Origin: an uncultured Fidelibacterota bacterium
GTDB taxonomy: Bacteria > Marinisomatota > Marinisomatia > Marinisomatales > UBA1611
Direction: 5' to 3'
Assembly: GCA_913043185.1 (NCBI GenBank)
Contig: CAJWMI010000049.1
Coordinates: forward strand, 1 to 13,656
Length of the DNA: 13,656 bases
In this document: piece by piece, positions 1-8,051 of the stretch
Numbering within the stretch: position 1 is the stretch's first letter
Layout: every line of letters begins with the position of its first letter
The notes under the pieces: model-generated
Database searches by the model: none
Seen by the model: the letters and a program-made list of their open reading frames with translations, nothing else
What the model was told of the DNA's origin: nothing
Position numbers and translations under genes: made by a program

Positions 1-692
1 GCACGATGAATTTGTACATTTTTTTGTGGTTCATGCAACAATGATCTAAATTGCTCAATTGTAAATTGACCTCTTGACACTTGCACCATTGTCCCAACTA
101 AATAGCGAACCATATGGTGAAGAAATCTGTTGCCAGATATTTCGTAAGTCAGCATGCTTTCATTATCACGCCAATTGGATTCAAAGATAATAGATCTGGT
201 ATTTTTTTGGTCAGCTCTGTATTTAGAGAATGATAAAAAATCATGTTCGCCTAAGATAATTTTTGATACTAATCTAAGAAGGCTAACATCTATATCATTT
301 ATTAACCATGCTTGGTTTCGATACAATATTGAACTCCCCTTATAGACTTGATAGCGATACCATCTCTTTCTAGCATCAAATCGAGATTCAAAGTCATTGT
401 CCGATTCAACAACTGACATAATTTTACATTCTTTGGCTGTATTGGAGTTAATAGCATTACAAAGTTCACTGGAATCCAGCTTTGTATCTAAATCAAAATG
501 AGCGACCTGACCATACGCGTGAACCCCCGAATCAGTTCTGCCAGAGCCATATACTGGAATTCTAAGTTTCGAGCGGGAAATCACTTTTAATGCATTCTCT
601 ATCTCGCCTTGAACAGTTTTCCGATTTTTTTGTAACTGCCACCCACTAAAAGATGAACCATCATATTGAATTGTTATTTTAAATCTGGGCAA
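1..692 (-). CDS. truA: tRNA pseudouridine(38-40) synthase TruA, N-terminal 230 codons (runs off left edge)
   Basis: TruA converts uridines 38-40 of the tRNA anticodon stem-loop to pseudouridine in the cytoplasm. I translated the reverse strand by hand. The reading frame is open from a TTG at 690-692 to base 1. The N-terminus reads (M)PRFKITIQYDGSSFSGWQ, the family's opening strand. The catalytic motif GRTDSGVHA follows, with the nucleophilic Asp at residue 54. Further on come FEARF-like FESRFDARKRWYRY (about 106-119) and the conserved FLHHMVRYLVGT segment near residues 199-210. The C-terminal part of this roughly 250-residue enzyme lies outside the window. The start is forced: an in-frame TAA sits at 711-713, no ATG or GTG follows it, and the next in-frame ATG would remove the catalytic Asp. 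No Shine-Dalgarno is visible upstream. It lies 34 bases after the preceding small membrane-protein gene and probably shares its transcript. Identity is very secure. Confidence 0.95.
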   Translation of the reverse strand, partial: MPRFKITIQYDGSSFSGWQLQKNRKTVQGEIENALKVISRSKLRIPVYGSGRTDSGVHAYGQVAHFDLDTKLDSSELCNAINSNTAKECKIMSVVESDNDFESRFDARKRWYRYQVYKGSSILYRNQAWLINDIDVSLLRLVSKIILGEHDFLSFSKYRADQKNTRSIIFESNWRDNESMLTYEISGNRFLHHMVRYLVGTMVQVSRGQFTIEQFRSLLHEPQKNVQIHR

Positions 693-726
693 TGGTTTTA
701 GTTTATATATTTAGTTACTATTTACT

Positions 727-1335
727 TTATATATCTAATTCTAGCGAAAATAAATACCGAATGTCATCTCGATAAAATTCGACCTTTGGTGTTAAAGAGT
801 AACTTTTTTCATTATTTATTCTGGTTAAATAAAGCGTATTTATTCCTGAAACAATATGGTTAAGAATAATTCCACCTATAATAAACTTTCCTGTAAATAA
901 TAGCTTATCACTATCAATTCTCATTCTTTCATACCTTTTACGAAATGTATCACCGCCTTCCCAATACCAGGGATAGGATGACCACTGACCTTCTTTACCG
1001 TCTCTCATTCTTAGATGCTCTTCATCAAAAGCATGATTGGAGATATAATTTCCAATATCAACCCAATATCTATGGTCACTGTTTTTTTTTGCTCCAGCAT
1101 GTTCATTGGCATAAGCTCTGTATTCATTTTCTTTGACTTTAGCAATCTTGTATGCTGAGAGACAACTTGTAACTAAGATTGTTTCACTATGAAAAAAGAA
1201 CCTGGACTTCTTTTGATGACCAAGTTCAGCCTCGCCCCATCCTGGTATTAGTATTGATTTAACCACCGGATGTATATTTGGTGATCCTATTAATACACTT
1301 AGTTGAAAAATAATTATATAAAACGTTTTTTGCAT
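727..1335 (-). CDS. Small predicted membrane protein of unknown function (DUF5683-like)
   Basis: The protein is about 202 residues with no assigned function. From the ATG at 1335 it opens with a hydrophobic stretch (MQKTFYIIIFQLSVLIGS) that could be a signal peptide or a membrane anchor. A PGWGE motif follows in the context SILIPGWGEAELGHQKKS, resembling the PGxGQ-type loop of DUF5683 and related FCB-group membrane proteins. A second hydrophobic segment (ETILVTSCLSAYKIA) comes next. A polar, aromatic middle contains the pieces YWVDIGNYISNHAF and SSYPWYWEGGDTFRKRY. A third hydrophobic segment (LLFTGKFIIGGIILNHIVSG) precedes a short basic and beta-like tail. I prefer the ATG at 1335, which overlaps the end of lnt by 22 bases, over an in-frame TTG at 1371, because the signal-like segment then sits at the N-terminus. 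It is followed by truA and probably belongs to the same operon. The DUF5683 link comes from motif memory only. Confidence 0.75.
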   Translation of the reverse strand: MQKTFYIIIFQLSVLIGSPNIHPVVKSILIPGWGEAELGHQKKSRFFFHSETILVTSCLSAYKIAKVKENEYRAYANEHAGAKKNSDHRYWVDIGNYISNHAFDEEHLRMRDGKEGQWSSYPWYWEGGDTFRKRYERMRIDSDKLLFTGKFIIGGIILNHIVSGINTLYLTRINNEKSYSLTPKVEFYRDDIRYLFSLELDI

Positions 1336-2816
1336 GATATCGCTGATATTAGTGATGTGATGAAAAAACAAACAAGAGCAAATATGTCTCCATAGTGTGT
1401 ATAAATACTTCCACTATTAATAATTTTTATTTTTTCTTTAAAAATTGATTTTTTATTCAGGCCTACTTTTCTTTGCACTGTTCCATCTGGTTTAATAATA
1501 CCAGATATACCAGTATTAGCTGATCTTAATACTGGAATACGATTTTCAATGGCTCTTAGTCTAGCTAATTCAAAATGCTGGTGCGGACCATATGAATTAC
1601 CTAGCCAGCCATCATTTGCCTGAATGATTAACAATTCAGATCCCATTGCTACAAATTCTCTCACAATTCTTGGTATACTTGATTCATAACAAATAATGTC
1701 AGAGAAGGAAATGTTATTACATTTAAATATCTTATATTCTTTACCAGATTTAAAACTACCACGATCTATATTAATATTTAGCCAAGTAAGTGGATGGAAA
1801 ATTTCTGGGAATAAGTCATATTCCGCAAATGGGACTAAATGGATTTTTGAATATATCTTAAAATTACTATTTGGCGTAAGCCACATTGCACTGTTATAAT
1901 AACTCTTATTGTTATTTTCAATGACTACATCTATCGTCCCGGTTAACAAAGGAACATTATACTCATTTACTGTTTCCTGCAGCATTTTTCTTGTTTTATA
2001 ATCTCTAGTTAAATATGATGGTAGTGCGGTCTCTGGAAAAACTACTATATCAGGATTTAATCCTGCTGCCTCATGGTGTAATGAGTCCATAAATGAGATT
2101 ATTTCTTCCTTTTCATGCCACTTTATATTTGGATCTATATTCGGCTGGACTATTACAGCATTGATTTCTTTTTGAGTTTCGTTTAAGGATTGCATCCGCG
2201 CCCAACCTACTATTGATATTCCAACTAAAAATATAATTACCGGTAATAAACCATCCTTAATAAATGTCTTTTTATTAATTGCGTTATAGATGATTACATT
2301 TATACTTATTACGATAAAAGATATACCATAAGTACCCGTAATCTCTATAACCTGTAATATGTATATATATTCTGATTGGGTCAGTGCAATATTTGACCAA
2401 GGAAAACCTAGTGGCCCGAGACTACGAAACCACTCTATTGTAACGATTAAAAATGGAAAAAGAACATTTCCTATAGATTTTCTTTGTGAGTTTGGTATGA
2501 TTGAAAATATTAAGCCTGCAAAAGACCAATATATTGATAAATAAAGAACTGCAGCAATAAGACTTGATATTACGGTTATAAAACTCGCACCTGAATTAGA
2601 ACCTATCCAATAAAATGCTGTAAGGTTATATGTTAATCCAAAAATATATCCATTTATTATATTGCTCTTAGAATCACCATGAATAAAAATATATAATAAT
2701 GGCGTAAAACCTACCCAAGCAAGAAAACCAATATTAAATGGATGATAAGTAAGACCAATAGTAATTCCAGATATTATTGCTTGGATCCATGGTTTTAAAT
2801 TATAGATATTTTTCAA
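1314..2816 (-). CDS. lnt: Apolipoprotein N-acyltransferase Lnt
   Basis: Lnt is an inner-membrane enzyme that transfers a third acyl chain from phospholipid to the N-terminal cysteine of lipoproteins. The 500-residue length is normal for the family. Residues 1-205 hold several hydrophobic membrane segments, including the conserved GPLGFPWSNIA block at 134-144. The nitrilase-like periplasmic domain spans about 217-460 and carries the full Glu-Lys-Cys triad: E262 in FPETALPS, K324 in YSKIHLVPFAEY and C376 in IICYESS. The conserved NDGWLG (401-406) and RSANTGISG (431-439) are also present. A final membrane helix lies at about 476-494. Translation starts at a TTG (2814-2816) that overlaps the ruvX TGA stop as TTGA. 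No ATG lies near, so this start is effectively forced and suggests coupling to ruvX. Its presence implies a diderm cell making triacylated lipoproteins. Confidence 0.96.
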   Translation of the reverse strand: MKNIYNLKPWIQAIISGITIGLTYHPFNIGFLAWVGFTPLLYIFIHGDSKSNIINGYIFGLTYNLTAFYWIGSNSGASFITVISSLIAAVLYLSIYWSFAGLIFSIIPNSQRKSIGNVLFPFLIVTIEWFRSLGPLGFPWSNIALTQSEYIYILQVIEITGTYGISFIVISINVIIYNAINKKTFIKDGLLPVIIFLVGISIVGWARMQSLNETQKEINAVIVQPNIDPNIKWHEKEEIISFMDSLHHEAAGLNPDIVVFPETALPSYLTRDYKTRKMLQETVNEYNVPLLTGTIDVVIENNNKSYYNSAMWLTPNSNFKIYSKIHLVPFAEYDLFPEIFHPLTWLNINIDRGSFKSGKEYKIFKCNNISFSDIICYESSIPRIVREFVAMGSELLIIQANDGWLGNSYGPHQHFELARLRAIENRIPVLRSANTGISGIIKPDGTVQRKVGLNKKSIFKEKIKIINSGSIYTHYGDIFALVCFFITSLISAISCKKRFI

Positions 2817-3226
2817 TTAGAGTTTTTGTCTAGATACTGCTGGAGTATTATTGCTGCTGCAGTTTTATCAATTTCAGGTTTATTATGTCCTGTTTTCACA
2901 TTTTGAAACATAAGTGAATTTATTGCGCTTACAGAACTAAGCCGTTCATCTTCATATACTATTGGTATTCGTAGTTTAGACAATATTTCTTTAAAATAAC
3001 GAACCTTTATTGTCTGCGCAGTATCTTCGCCTTTCATGTTAATTGGAAGACCAAGAACTAAAATTTCAATATCATTTTTAGTAACTATTGTCTCCAACTG
3101 GTTAATCAAATCCTTTTCAGAGACATAATTCAGAGTTTTGTAGGGTGAGGCAATGATATTCGATCTATCTGAAAGAGCTAACCCAACTCTTTTTGTACCA
3201 AAATCTATTCCTAGGGCCCTGCCCAT
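2813..3226 (-). CDS. ruvX: YqgF/RuvX family (putative Holliday junction resolvase / rRNA-processing nuclease)
   Basis: This 137-residue protein has the RNase H-like YqgF fold. Members have been described as Holliday-junction resolvases and, in E. coli, as taking part in 16S rRNA 5'-end processing. All family landmarks are present: GIDFGTKRVGLALSD (6-20, acidic Asp 8), LGLPINMKGEDTAQT (58-72), the YEDERLSS motif (91-98, with E94 as the likely metal-binding acid) and IDKTAAAIILQQYL with Asp 120. The length is typical. It begins 4 bases after the HU-like gene. It ends with TGA, the only TGA stop in the window, overlapping the TTG start of lnt. The TGA is followed in frame by a TAA after five more codons, so a selenocysteine extension is not credible. 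Which physiological role dominates here cannot be told from sequence. Confidence 0.94.
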   Translation of the reverse strand: MGRALGIDFGTKRVGLALSDRSNIIASPYKTLNYVSEKDLINQLETIVTKNDIEILVLGLPINMKGEDTAQTIKVRYFKEILSKLRIPIVYEDERLSSVSAINSLMFQNVKTGHNKPEIDKTAAAIILQQYLDKNSN

Positions 3227-3230
3227 AGCT

Positions 3231-3539
3231 TTATATAGGTTTTTTTAGATAATCTTTTAATATTTTCCCTGGCTTAAAATGAGTCTTTTTATGTGCGGGA
3301 ACAAATATTTCTTCATTAGTTTTTGGGTTTCTAGCCTTTGGTTTAGCTTTTGTTGGTTTGGACTCTAGAACTCCAAAATTTCTTACCTCAATCCTTATAT
3401 ATGGCTTTTCTTCACATAATAATTCTCTAATAACATTGAACATTTCATCAGTATATACTAATGATTTTCTTGTGCTTATCCCTAATTTATTTCCTAGCTT
3501 AGTTGCAATATCTCTCTTCGTATATGTTTTTATACGCAT
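3231..3539 (-). CDS. HU/IHF family DNA-binding protein
   Basis: A small basic nucleoid protein of 102 residues, slightly longer than the usual 90-residue HU. The N-terminal helices (TYTKRDIATKLGNKLGISTR and on) form the dimerisation part. The beta arm carries VRNFGVLESKPTKAKPKARN, then PKTNEEIFVPAHKKTHFKPG, matching the HU/IHF signature. It includes the RNP turn whose proline intercalates into bent DNA, and the closing FKPGKILKDYL helix. HU/IHF proteins bend DNA as dimers and help replication, recombination and transcription. HU versus IHF subtype cannot be assigned from the sequence, so no symbol is given. The gene starts directly after the rsh stop (one base between), with a weak AGGT purine stretch inside the rsh end as possible ribosome site. 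It is followed after 4 bases by ruvX. Confidence 0.93.
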   Translation of the reverse strand: MRIKTYTKRDIATKLGNKLGISTRKSLVYTDEMFNVIRELLCEEKPYIRIEVRNFGVLESKPTKAKPKARNPKTNEEIFVPAHKKTHFKPGKILKDYLKKPI

Positions 3540-3540
3540 T

Positions 3541-5733
3541 TTATCTACCTACTCTTTCTACATTATCTACATTTTTCACGAAAGATAATTTTTTAATTAA
3601 TCTATCTAATTGGCGCTTGTTCTTTATTTGGACAATAAAGTAAGCAGTTGCTATAGCACCATTAACCTTAATATCAACACTGTTAATGTTTATATTTTGC
3701 CCCCCGATACACTCGGACAAGTTTTTTAATAAACCTTTATAATCCATTCCCAAAATTTTTAATCTTGAGTTAAAAGTAGTGCCACGAGGTATATTCCAAT
3801 CCACAGGAACTAGGCGATCTTCTTCTTGAGTAACAAGAGGCAAACTATGGCATGCAGTCCTATGAATAGTTAACCCTCTTCCACGAGTAACAAAGCCAGT
3901 AACATCATCCCCAGGAATTGGGTTACAACATTTACCATATTTAATCATAAGATTATTTATTCCATCAAGCATAATGCCATCTTTTGGACGGAGAACGTTT
4001 TCAAGAGCATCACCTATTTTTTTATAGGTGGAGTTCTTACTCTCAGTTTGATCTGGACTAATTCTATTATGAATCTCACGAAAGGCTAATTTCCCATGAC
4101 CGATGGCTGATAAATAAGTATTTTCATTGCTAAACCCAAAACTGGAATAGGCATCTAAGTATTTTTGTTTTTGATTATAAATTTTCAATCTTCTAAGTGT
4201 TTTAAATAAGATTTCTTTCCCAAGTTTAATGCTCTCGTTTATACTCGTATTCTTTATGTATTTACTTATAGCATTTCTTGCTTTACTTGTGACAACAAAT
4301 TTATTCCAGTTAATACTAGGGGTCTGTTTTTTCCCCGTAATAATCTCAACGACATCACCACTTTTAAGCTCTTGATTTAATGTCACAAGCTGGTGGTTCA
4401 CTTTTGCGCCTAGACAATGCATCCCAACTTGTGTATGAACCTGAAAAGCAAAATCTACAGGAGTTGATCCAATAGGAAGCTGTATTAAATCACCTGCCGG
4501 AGTAAACACATAAATTTCACCATCAAACAAATCAATTTTTAATAAATCCATGAACTCTTTTGGATCACTAGATTCATTTTTTAGTATTTCGATTAATTCT
4601 CTGAGCCATTTAATATCAGTGCCAATATCATTTGTAGTTTTTCTCCCTTCTTTATAAACCCAGTGTGAAGCTATACCTATCTCAGCAGTTCTATCCATTT
4701 CTTGAGTTCTAATTTGAATCTCTACCATTTTCCCATCAGTCCCAATAATTGTAGTGTGGATAGATTGGTATCCATTTGATTTTGGCGTTGCAATAAAATC
4801 TTTAAATCTCTCTTGGACAGGAGTATAGAGACTATGAACAACACCTAGCGCTGAATAACATTCTTCTATTTTGTCTACGATAATTCTTATAGCATAGATA
4901 TCATATATATCCTCAAAACCTTTATTTCTGTTTATCATCTTTCCATATATTGAATAATACGACTTAGATCTTCCATATATATCAGGTTTAATATTATACT
5001 TATCTAAGCCTACTCTAATTGGTTCAATGTAACTGTTTATTAATTTTTTCCGCTGTCTATTAGTTGTTTTTAATTTAGCATCAATAAAATCATAGTCTTC
5101 TTTGTTCAATGTCTTAAAAGCCAAATCATCTAACTCAGACTTTACTGATGACATTCCCAATCTATGTGCTAAAGGTGAGTATACATCTCTAGTTTCTATT
5201 GCAATACGACGTTGTTTCATCCTAGATAAATATTCTATCGTCTTCATGTTATGGATTCTATCTGCAAACTTAATAATTACAACTCTAATGTCTTTAGCAA
5301 CAGATAATAGCATTTTCATAAAATTTCCAGCTTGTTTTTCTTTACGTGAACTAAATTCAATGCCACTAATCTTAGTAAGACCATCTACAAGATTAGCGAG
5401 ATCCTTATCAAATTCTTTCTCAAGATCTTTTATGGTTATATTTGTATCTTCAACAACATCATGTAGTAGTCCAGCCATGATAGTTTTATAATCCATATTC
5501 CAGGATGCTAAAGTTCGAGCTACTTCAATACAATGATTAAAATACGGCTCACCTGATAATCTTTTTTGACCTTCATGGTACCTGCTACCGAATTCATAAG
5601 CTTTCCAGAGTATTTCTTTTAAATTATTTTTTTCTGTATCCTGTCCTATAGATATCTCATCATATAATTTCAAAAAAGGCTTCGGATAATCGCCAAATAA
5701 TTGTGGTGCAAGTCTATAGATTGGGTTATCCAT
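3541..5733 (-). CDS. Bifunctional (p)ppGpp synthetase/hydrolase (RelA/SpoT homologue, RSH)
   Basis: Long RSH enzyme of 730 residues controlling the stringent-response alarmone (p)ppGpp. Domains in order: HD hydrolase (about 40-200) with H54, H67, the HDVVEDT motif at 91-97 and D158 in FADRIHNM; synthetase (about 240-365) with KSYYSIYGKM, ERFKDFIATPKSNGYQSIHT (308-327) and VEIQIRT (337-343); TGS domain (about 406-466) starting IYVFTPAGD; a conserved-cysteine/zinc-finger-like segment around KYGKCCNPIPGDD (598-610) with HRTAC at 624-628; and a C-terminal ACT domain (about 655-727). Both the hydrolase and the synthetase motifs look intact, so it is probably bifunctional, Rel/SpoT-like rather than a RelA with a dead HD domain. 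The symbol is left empty because relA, spoT and rel cannot be separated here. Its ATG overlaps the dnaB TAA by one base (TAATG). The gmk-rpoZ genes upstream echo the gmk-rpoZ-spoT order of E. coli. Confidence 0.97.
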   Translation of the reverse strand: MDNPIYRLAPQLFGDYPKPFLKLYDEISIGQDTEKNNLKEILWKAYEFGSRYHEGQKRLSGEPYFNHCIEVARTLASWNMDYKTIMAGLLHDVVEDTNITIKDLEKEFDKDLANLVDGLTKISGIEFSSRKEKQAGNFMKMLLSVAKDIRVVIIKFADRIHNMKTIEYLSRMKQRRIAIETRDVYSPLAHRLGMSSVKSELDDLAFKTLNKEDYDFIDAKLKTTNRQRKKLINSYIEPIRVGLDKYNIKPDIYGRSKSYYSIYGKMINRNKGFEDIYDIYAIRIIVDKIEECYSALGVVHSLYTPVQERFKDFIATPKSNGYQSIHTTIIGTDGKMVEIQIRTQEMDRTAEIGIASHWVYKEGRKTTNDIGTDIKWLRELIEILKNESSDPKEFMDLLKIDLFDGEIYVFTPAGDLIQLPIGSTPVDFAFQVHTQVGMHCLGAKVNHQLVTLNQELKSGDVVEIITGKKQTPSINWNKFVVTSKARNAISKYIKNTSINESIKLGKEILFKTLRRLKIYNQKQKYLDAYSSFGFSNENTYLSAIGHGKLAFREIHNRISPDQTESKNSTYKKIGDALENVLRPKDGIMLDGINNLMIKYGKCCNPIPGDDVTGFVTRGRGLTIHRTACHSLPLVTQEEDRLVPVDWNIPRGTTFNSRLKILGMDYKGLLKNLSECIGGQNININSVDIKVNGAIATAYFIVQIKNKRQLDRLIKKLSFVKNVDNVERVGR

Positions 5734-7091
5734 TAAAATGGTGGTCCCGGATTAGTGGCAAGATTTTCAAAGCGAGTGTATCTACTGATAAACGCTGCTT
5801 CCACCGTGCCAGTGGGACCGTTTCTCTGCTTAGCTACAATAATTTCTGCCCTTCCTTCATTATCAGCATCTTTATTGTATACCTCATCTCTATATAGGAA
5901 AATCACTACATCTGCATCTTGCTCAATGGCACCACTTTCCCTCAAGTCTGAAAGTTGAGGTTTCTTAGATCCAGTGCGCTGTTCAACTGCTCTTGATAAT
6001 TGTGAAAGCGCAACAATGGGAATCTCTAATTCTTTTGCCAAAGCTTTCATAGACCTAGATATTGTTGCGATCTCTTGTTGTCGACTTTCTGCGCCCTTTG
6101 GGCCCTGCATCAATTGAAGATAATCAACAATAATCATATCCAAGTTTACATCATTCTTTAGTCTCCTGGACTTCGCTCTTAGCTCTAGTATACTAAGCGC
6201 AGGAGTATCATCTAGATAAATATCTGATTTAGATAATGGTCCAACTGCTAAACTTAAATTTTTATACTGCGATTTCGGCAAATCACCTCGCCTGACTAAG
6301 TTGCTATCCACGCGTGCTTCAGAACAAAGCAAGCGCATTGCAAGTTGTTCATTTGCCATTTCAAGGCTAAAAAAACCTATTTTCTTTTTGGAATCAATCG
6401 CTGCATTTCTCATCATATTTAACGCAAAAGATGTTTTACCCATACCTGGTCTACCAGCAATAATTATTAGATCTCCATTTTGAAATCCCGTTGTCCTTTG
6501 ATCAAGTTCATGAAATCCGGATGGCACACCAATCACTGTCCCTTTATGAGAGGCAATTTTATCAATTTTATCAAATGTTTTAATAAGAACAGGGTCAATT
6601 TCTTCAAAATCTTTTTGTAGTGTATCCTGCGTAATACTAAAAATAGATTTTTGTACAGTTTCTAATATATCATCAACCTCTTGACTATCATCATATGCTT
6701 CTTTCGATATATCATTTGCCAAATAGATTAAATTTCTTAACACAGACTTTTCTATTACAATTTTTATATAGCGATCAACATGTGCTGTAGTAGGAACGAC
6801 TTCAATTAGGCCACTTATATAGTATGCACCCCCAACTTTATCTAACTCCTTACTTTTTGTTAATGTATCAACAACTGAGACTGTGTCAATAGGCTCATTA
6901 TCTTTATTAAGTTTGGACATTGCTGAAAAAATTAGAGAATGGGCATTTTTATAGAAATGTTCGGATGTAAGCTTTTTTTCAAATGCTTTATTCACTGCTG
7001 GCCCACTAGACAGCATTGAACCAAGAACAGCCTGCTCCGCCTCATCAGAATGTGGCTGTACATTTAATATTATATTTTTCTCTTGAGCCAT
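5733..7091 (-). CDS. dnaB: Replicative DNA helicase DnaB
   Basis: Hexameric 5'-3' helicase of the replication fork, also the partner of primase. It is 452 residues long, as expected, without an intein. The N-terminal DnaB domain (about 12-115) opens with PHSDEAEQAVLGSML and includes HFYKNAHSLIF. The RecA-like C-terminal domain begins near 185 with IGVPSGFHELDQRTTGFQNG. It has Walker A GRPGMGKTS (213-221), the FFSLEM motif (240-245), Walker B MIIVDYLQLM (319-328) and the arginine-finger region KQRNGPTG (421-428). The SDLRESGAIEQDADVVIFLY block (381-400) is a DnaB hallmark. It starts 5 bases after the UDG gene with no strong ribosome site, and its stop overlaps the RSH start. Placement beside RSH ties replication to stringent control in one transcript (inference). 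Confidence 0.98.
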   Translation of the reverse strand: MAQEKNIILNVQPHSDEAEQAVLGSMLSSGPAVNKAFEKKLTSEHFYKNAHSLIFSAMSKLNKDNEPIDTVSVVDTLTKSKELDKVGGAYYISGLIEVVPTTAHVDRYIKIVIEKSVLRNLIYLANDISKEAYDDSQEVDDILETVQKSIFSITQDTLQKDFEEIDPVLIKTFDKIDKIASHKGTVIGVPSGFHELDQRTTGFQNGDLIIIAGRPGMGKTSFALNMMRNAAIDSKKKIGFFSLEMANEQLAMRLLCSEARVDSNLVRRGDLPKSQYKNLSLAVGPLSKSDIYLDDTPALSILELRAKSRRLKNDVNLDMIIVDYLQLMQGPKGAESRQQEIATISRSMKALAKELEIPIVALSQLSRAVEQRTGSKKPQLSDLRESGAIEQDADVVIFLYRDEVYNKDADNEGRAEIIVAKQRNGPTGTVEAAFISRYTRFENLATNPGPPF

Positions 7092-7096
7092 GGATC

Positions 7097-7765
7097 TTAA
7101 GACTCTATATAGTCACGAATAAATTGAAAGTCTTTCCAGGTAGCTTTCTTCAAAGAGGGGTTTCTCAACAATGCTGCAGGGTGGTAGGTTATTCTTAATG
7201 GTATAGATTTATAGTAATGGGTTTCATTTCTCATTTCTTTTAGTAAAATATCTTTTTTTAAAAGTGTTTTACCGGCTATTTTACCAAGAGCAACGATGAG
7301 TTTAGGTTTAATCAACTCAATCTGCTTATTCAAATAGGGTGAACATTCTTCAATCTCTGAGGGTAAGGGATCTCGATTATCAGGGGGTCTACATTTTATG
7401 ATATTTGTAATAAAAACATTAGATATCCTGGTATAACCAATCGCTTTTAATATTTTATCAAGTAGTTTTCCAGCTCTTCCAACAAATGGATTACCTTGAA
7501 GGTCTTCTTTATGCCCAGGTGCCTCGCCGACTAAAAGTAAATCAGCATTAGGATCTCCGGACCCAAAAACAAATTTATTTCTTGTAGTGCCAAGATTACA
7601 TTTTTTGCAATTTTCTATTGAAGATTGAAAACTAAGAATTGATTCACTAGTTGACTCTGATTTCGCTAACGGATGGCCTTCTTTTTTATGGATATTCGAA
7701 TAAATTTCATTGCCAAATAACTCTATATGCTGGTTTATGAACCTTTTAGTATCAATAATATCCAT
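7097..7765 (-). CDS. Type-4 (4Fe-4S) uracil-DNA glycosylase
   Basis: Removes uracil from DNA, starting base-excision repair after cytosine deamination. From the ATG at 7765 it has about 222 residues. Four cysteines match the iron-sulfur pattern of family-4 UDGs: C53 and C56 in CKKC, then C125 (IIKCRPPDNRD) and C141 (EIEEC), with the last pair separated by 15 residues. Active-site motif A is LVGEAPGHKEDLQGNPFVGR, and the distal motif is ITYHPAALLRNPS with its conserved His. Start choice: the frame extends to a GTG at 7804, overlapping rpoZ by 35 bases, but its GGAGGG sits only 2 bases away. The ATG at 7765 lies 4 bases past the rpoZ stop and leaves a complete domain. An N-terminal extension of about 50 residues precedes the first cysteine. 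Identity is firm and the start is less so. Confidence 0.94.
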   Translation of the reverse strand: MDIIDTKRFINQHIELFGNEIYSNIHKKEGHPLAKSESTSESILSFQSSIENCKKCNLGTTRNKFVFGSGDPNADLLLVGEAPGHKEDLQGNPFVGRAGKLLDKILKAIGYTRISNVFITNIIKCRPPDNRDPLPSEIEECSPYLNKQIELIKPKLIVALGKIAGKTLLKKDILLKEMRNETHYYKSIPLRITYHPAALLRNPSLKKATWKDFQFIRDYIES

Positions 7766-7769
7766 ATGA

Positions 7770-8051
7770 TTAAGATATCTTTTCTTTTTTCCTCCACTTA
7801 ACACTACCCTCCATAAATTGCTCTATCGCAACACTAGTAGTCTTTTCCATTTCTACATAATCCTCAGGAGAGACTTCTTTAACCTCATCAAATACACCAT
7901 AGTCCTCTTCTTCTTCAGCATCTTTTATAGATGCTTGCACAATACGATCATCAAGTACACGTTTAGCCTGGCCAGACATTATACAAACAGCTTCATACAT
8001 ATTTTCAACTTTTTCCTCTACATTCCTGAGTTGGATGGTTTTAATACCCAT
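7770..8051 (-). CDS. rpoZ: DNA-directed RNA polymerase omega subunit
   Basis: Small RNA polymerase subunit (93 residues) that clamps the beta' C-terminus and helps assembly. Recognised by EEKVENMYEAVCIMSGQAKR followed by VLDDRI (12-37), equivalent to the EKIGNRFDLVLVAARRARQ region of E. coli omega, and by its position right after gmk. Residues 44-70 are strongly acidic (an EEEED run, then DEVKEVSPEDYVEMEK). The tail from about 71 continues TTSVAIEQFMEG and ends in a basic KWRKKEK. Compared with E. coli, the N-terminus is two residues longer and begins MGIKT. The MAR tripeptide used in ppGpp site 1 is therefore not evident. An excellent ribosome site, AAAGGAG, lies 7 bases upstream of the ATG within the end of gmk, and the ATG shares one base with the gmk stop. 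Confidence 0.9.
   Translation of the reverse strand: MGIKTIQLRNVEEKVENMYEAVCIMSGQAKRVLDDRIVQASIKDAEEEEDYGVFDEVKEVSPEDYVEMEKTTSVAIEQFMEGSVKWRKKEKIS

Noticed and set aside
693..726. TATATA-like element before truA as a promoter
   Set aside because: The gap is only 34 bases and uniformly A/T. No -35 partner, and it would leave almost no leader before the TTG.
2795..2815. Selenocysteine read-through of the ruvX TGA
   Set aside because: Only five sense codons separate it from an in-frame TAA, RuvX is already full length, and the TGA doubles as the lnt start overlap.
5102..5491. 129-residue plus-strand reading frame opposite the RSH gene (and similar plus-strand frames opposite mutS, dnaB, lnt)
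   Set aside because: Each lies wholly antisense to a gene with clear family motifs, has no recognisable domain, and has low-complexity Ser/Leu/Ile-rich composition typical of shadow frames.
7766..7804. Upstream GTG start for the UDG gene
   Set aside because: Its GGAGGG is only 2 bases from the GTG and the extension overlaps rpoZ by 35 bases. The ATG at 7765 is simpler, though the GTG cannot be excluded.
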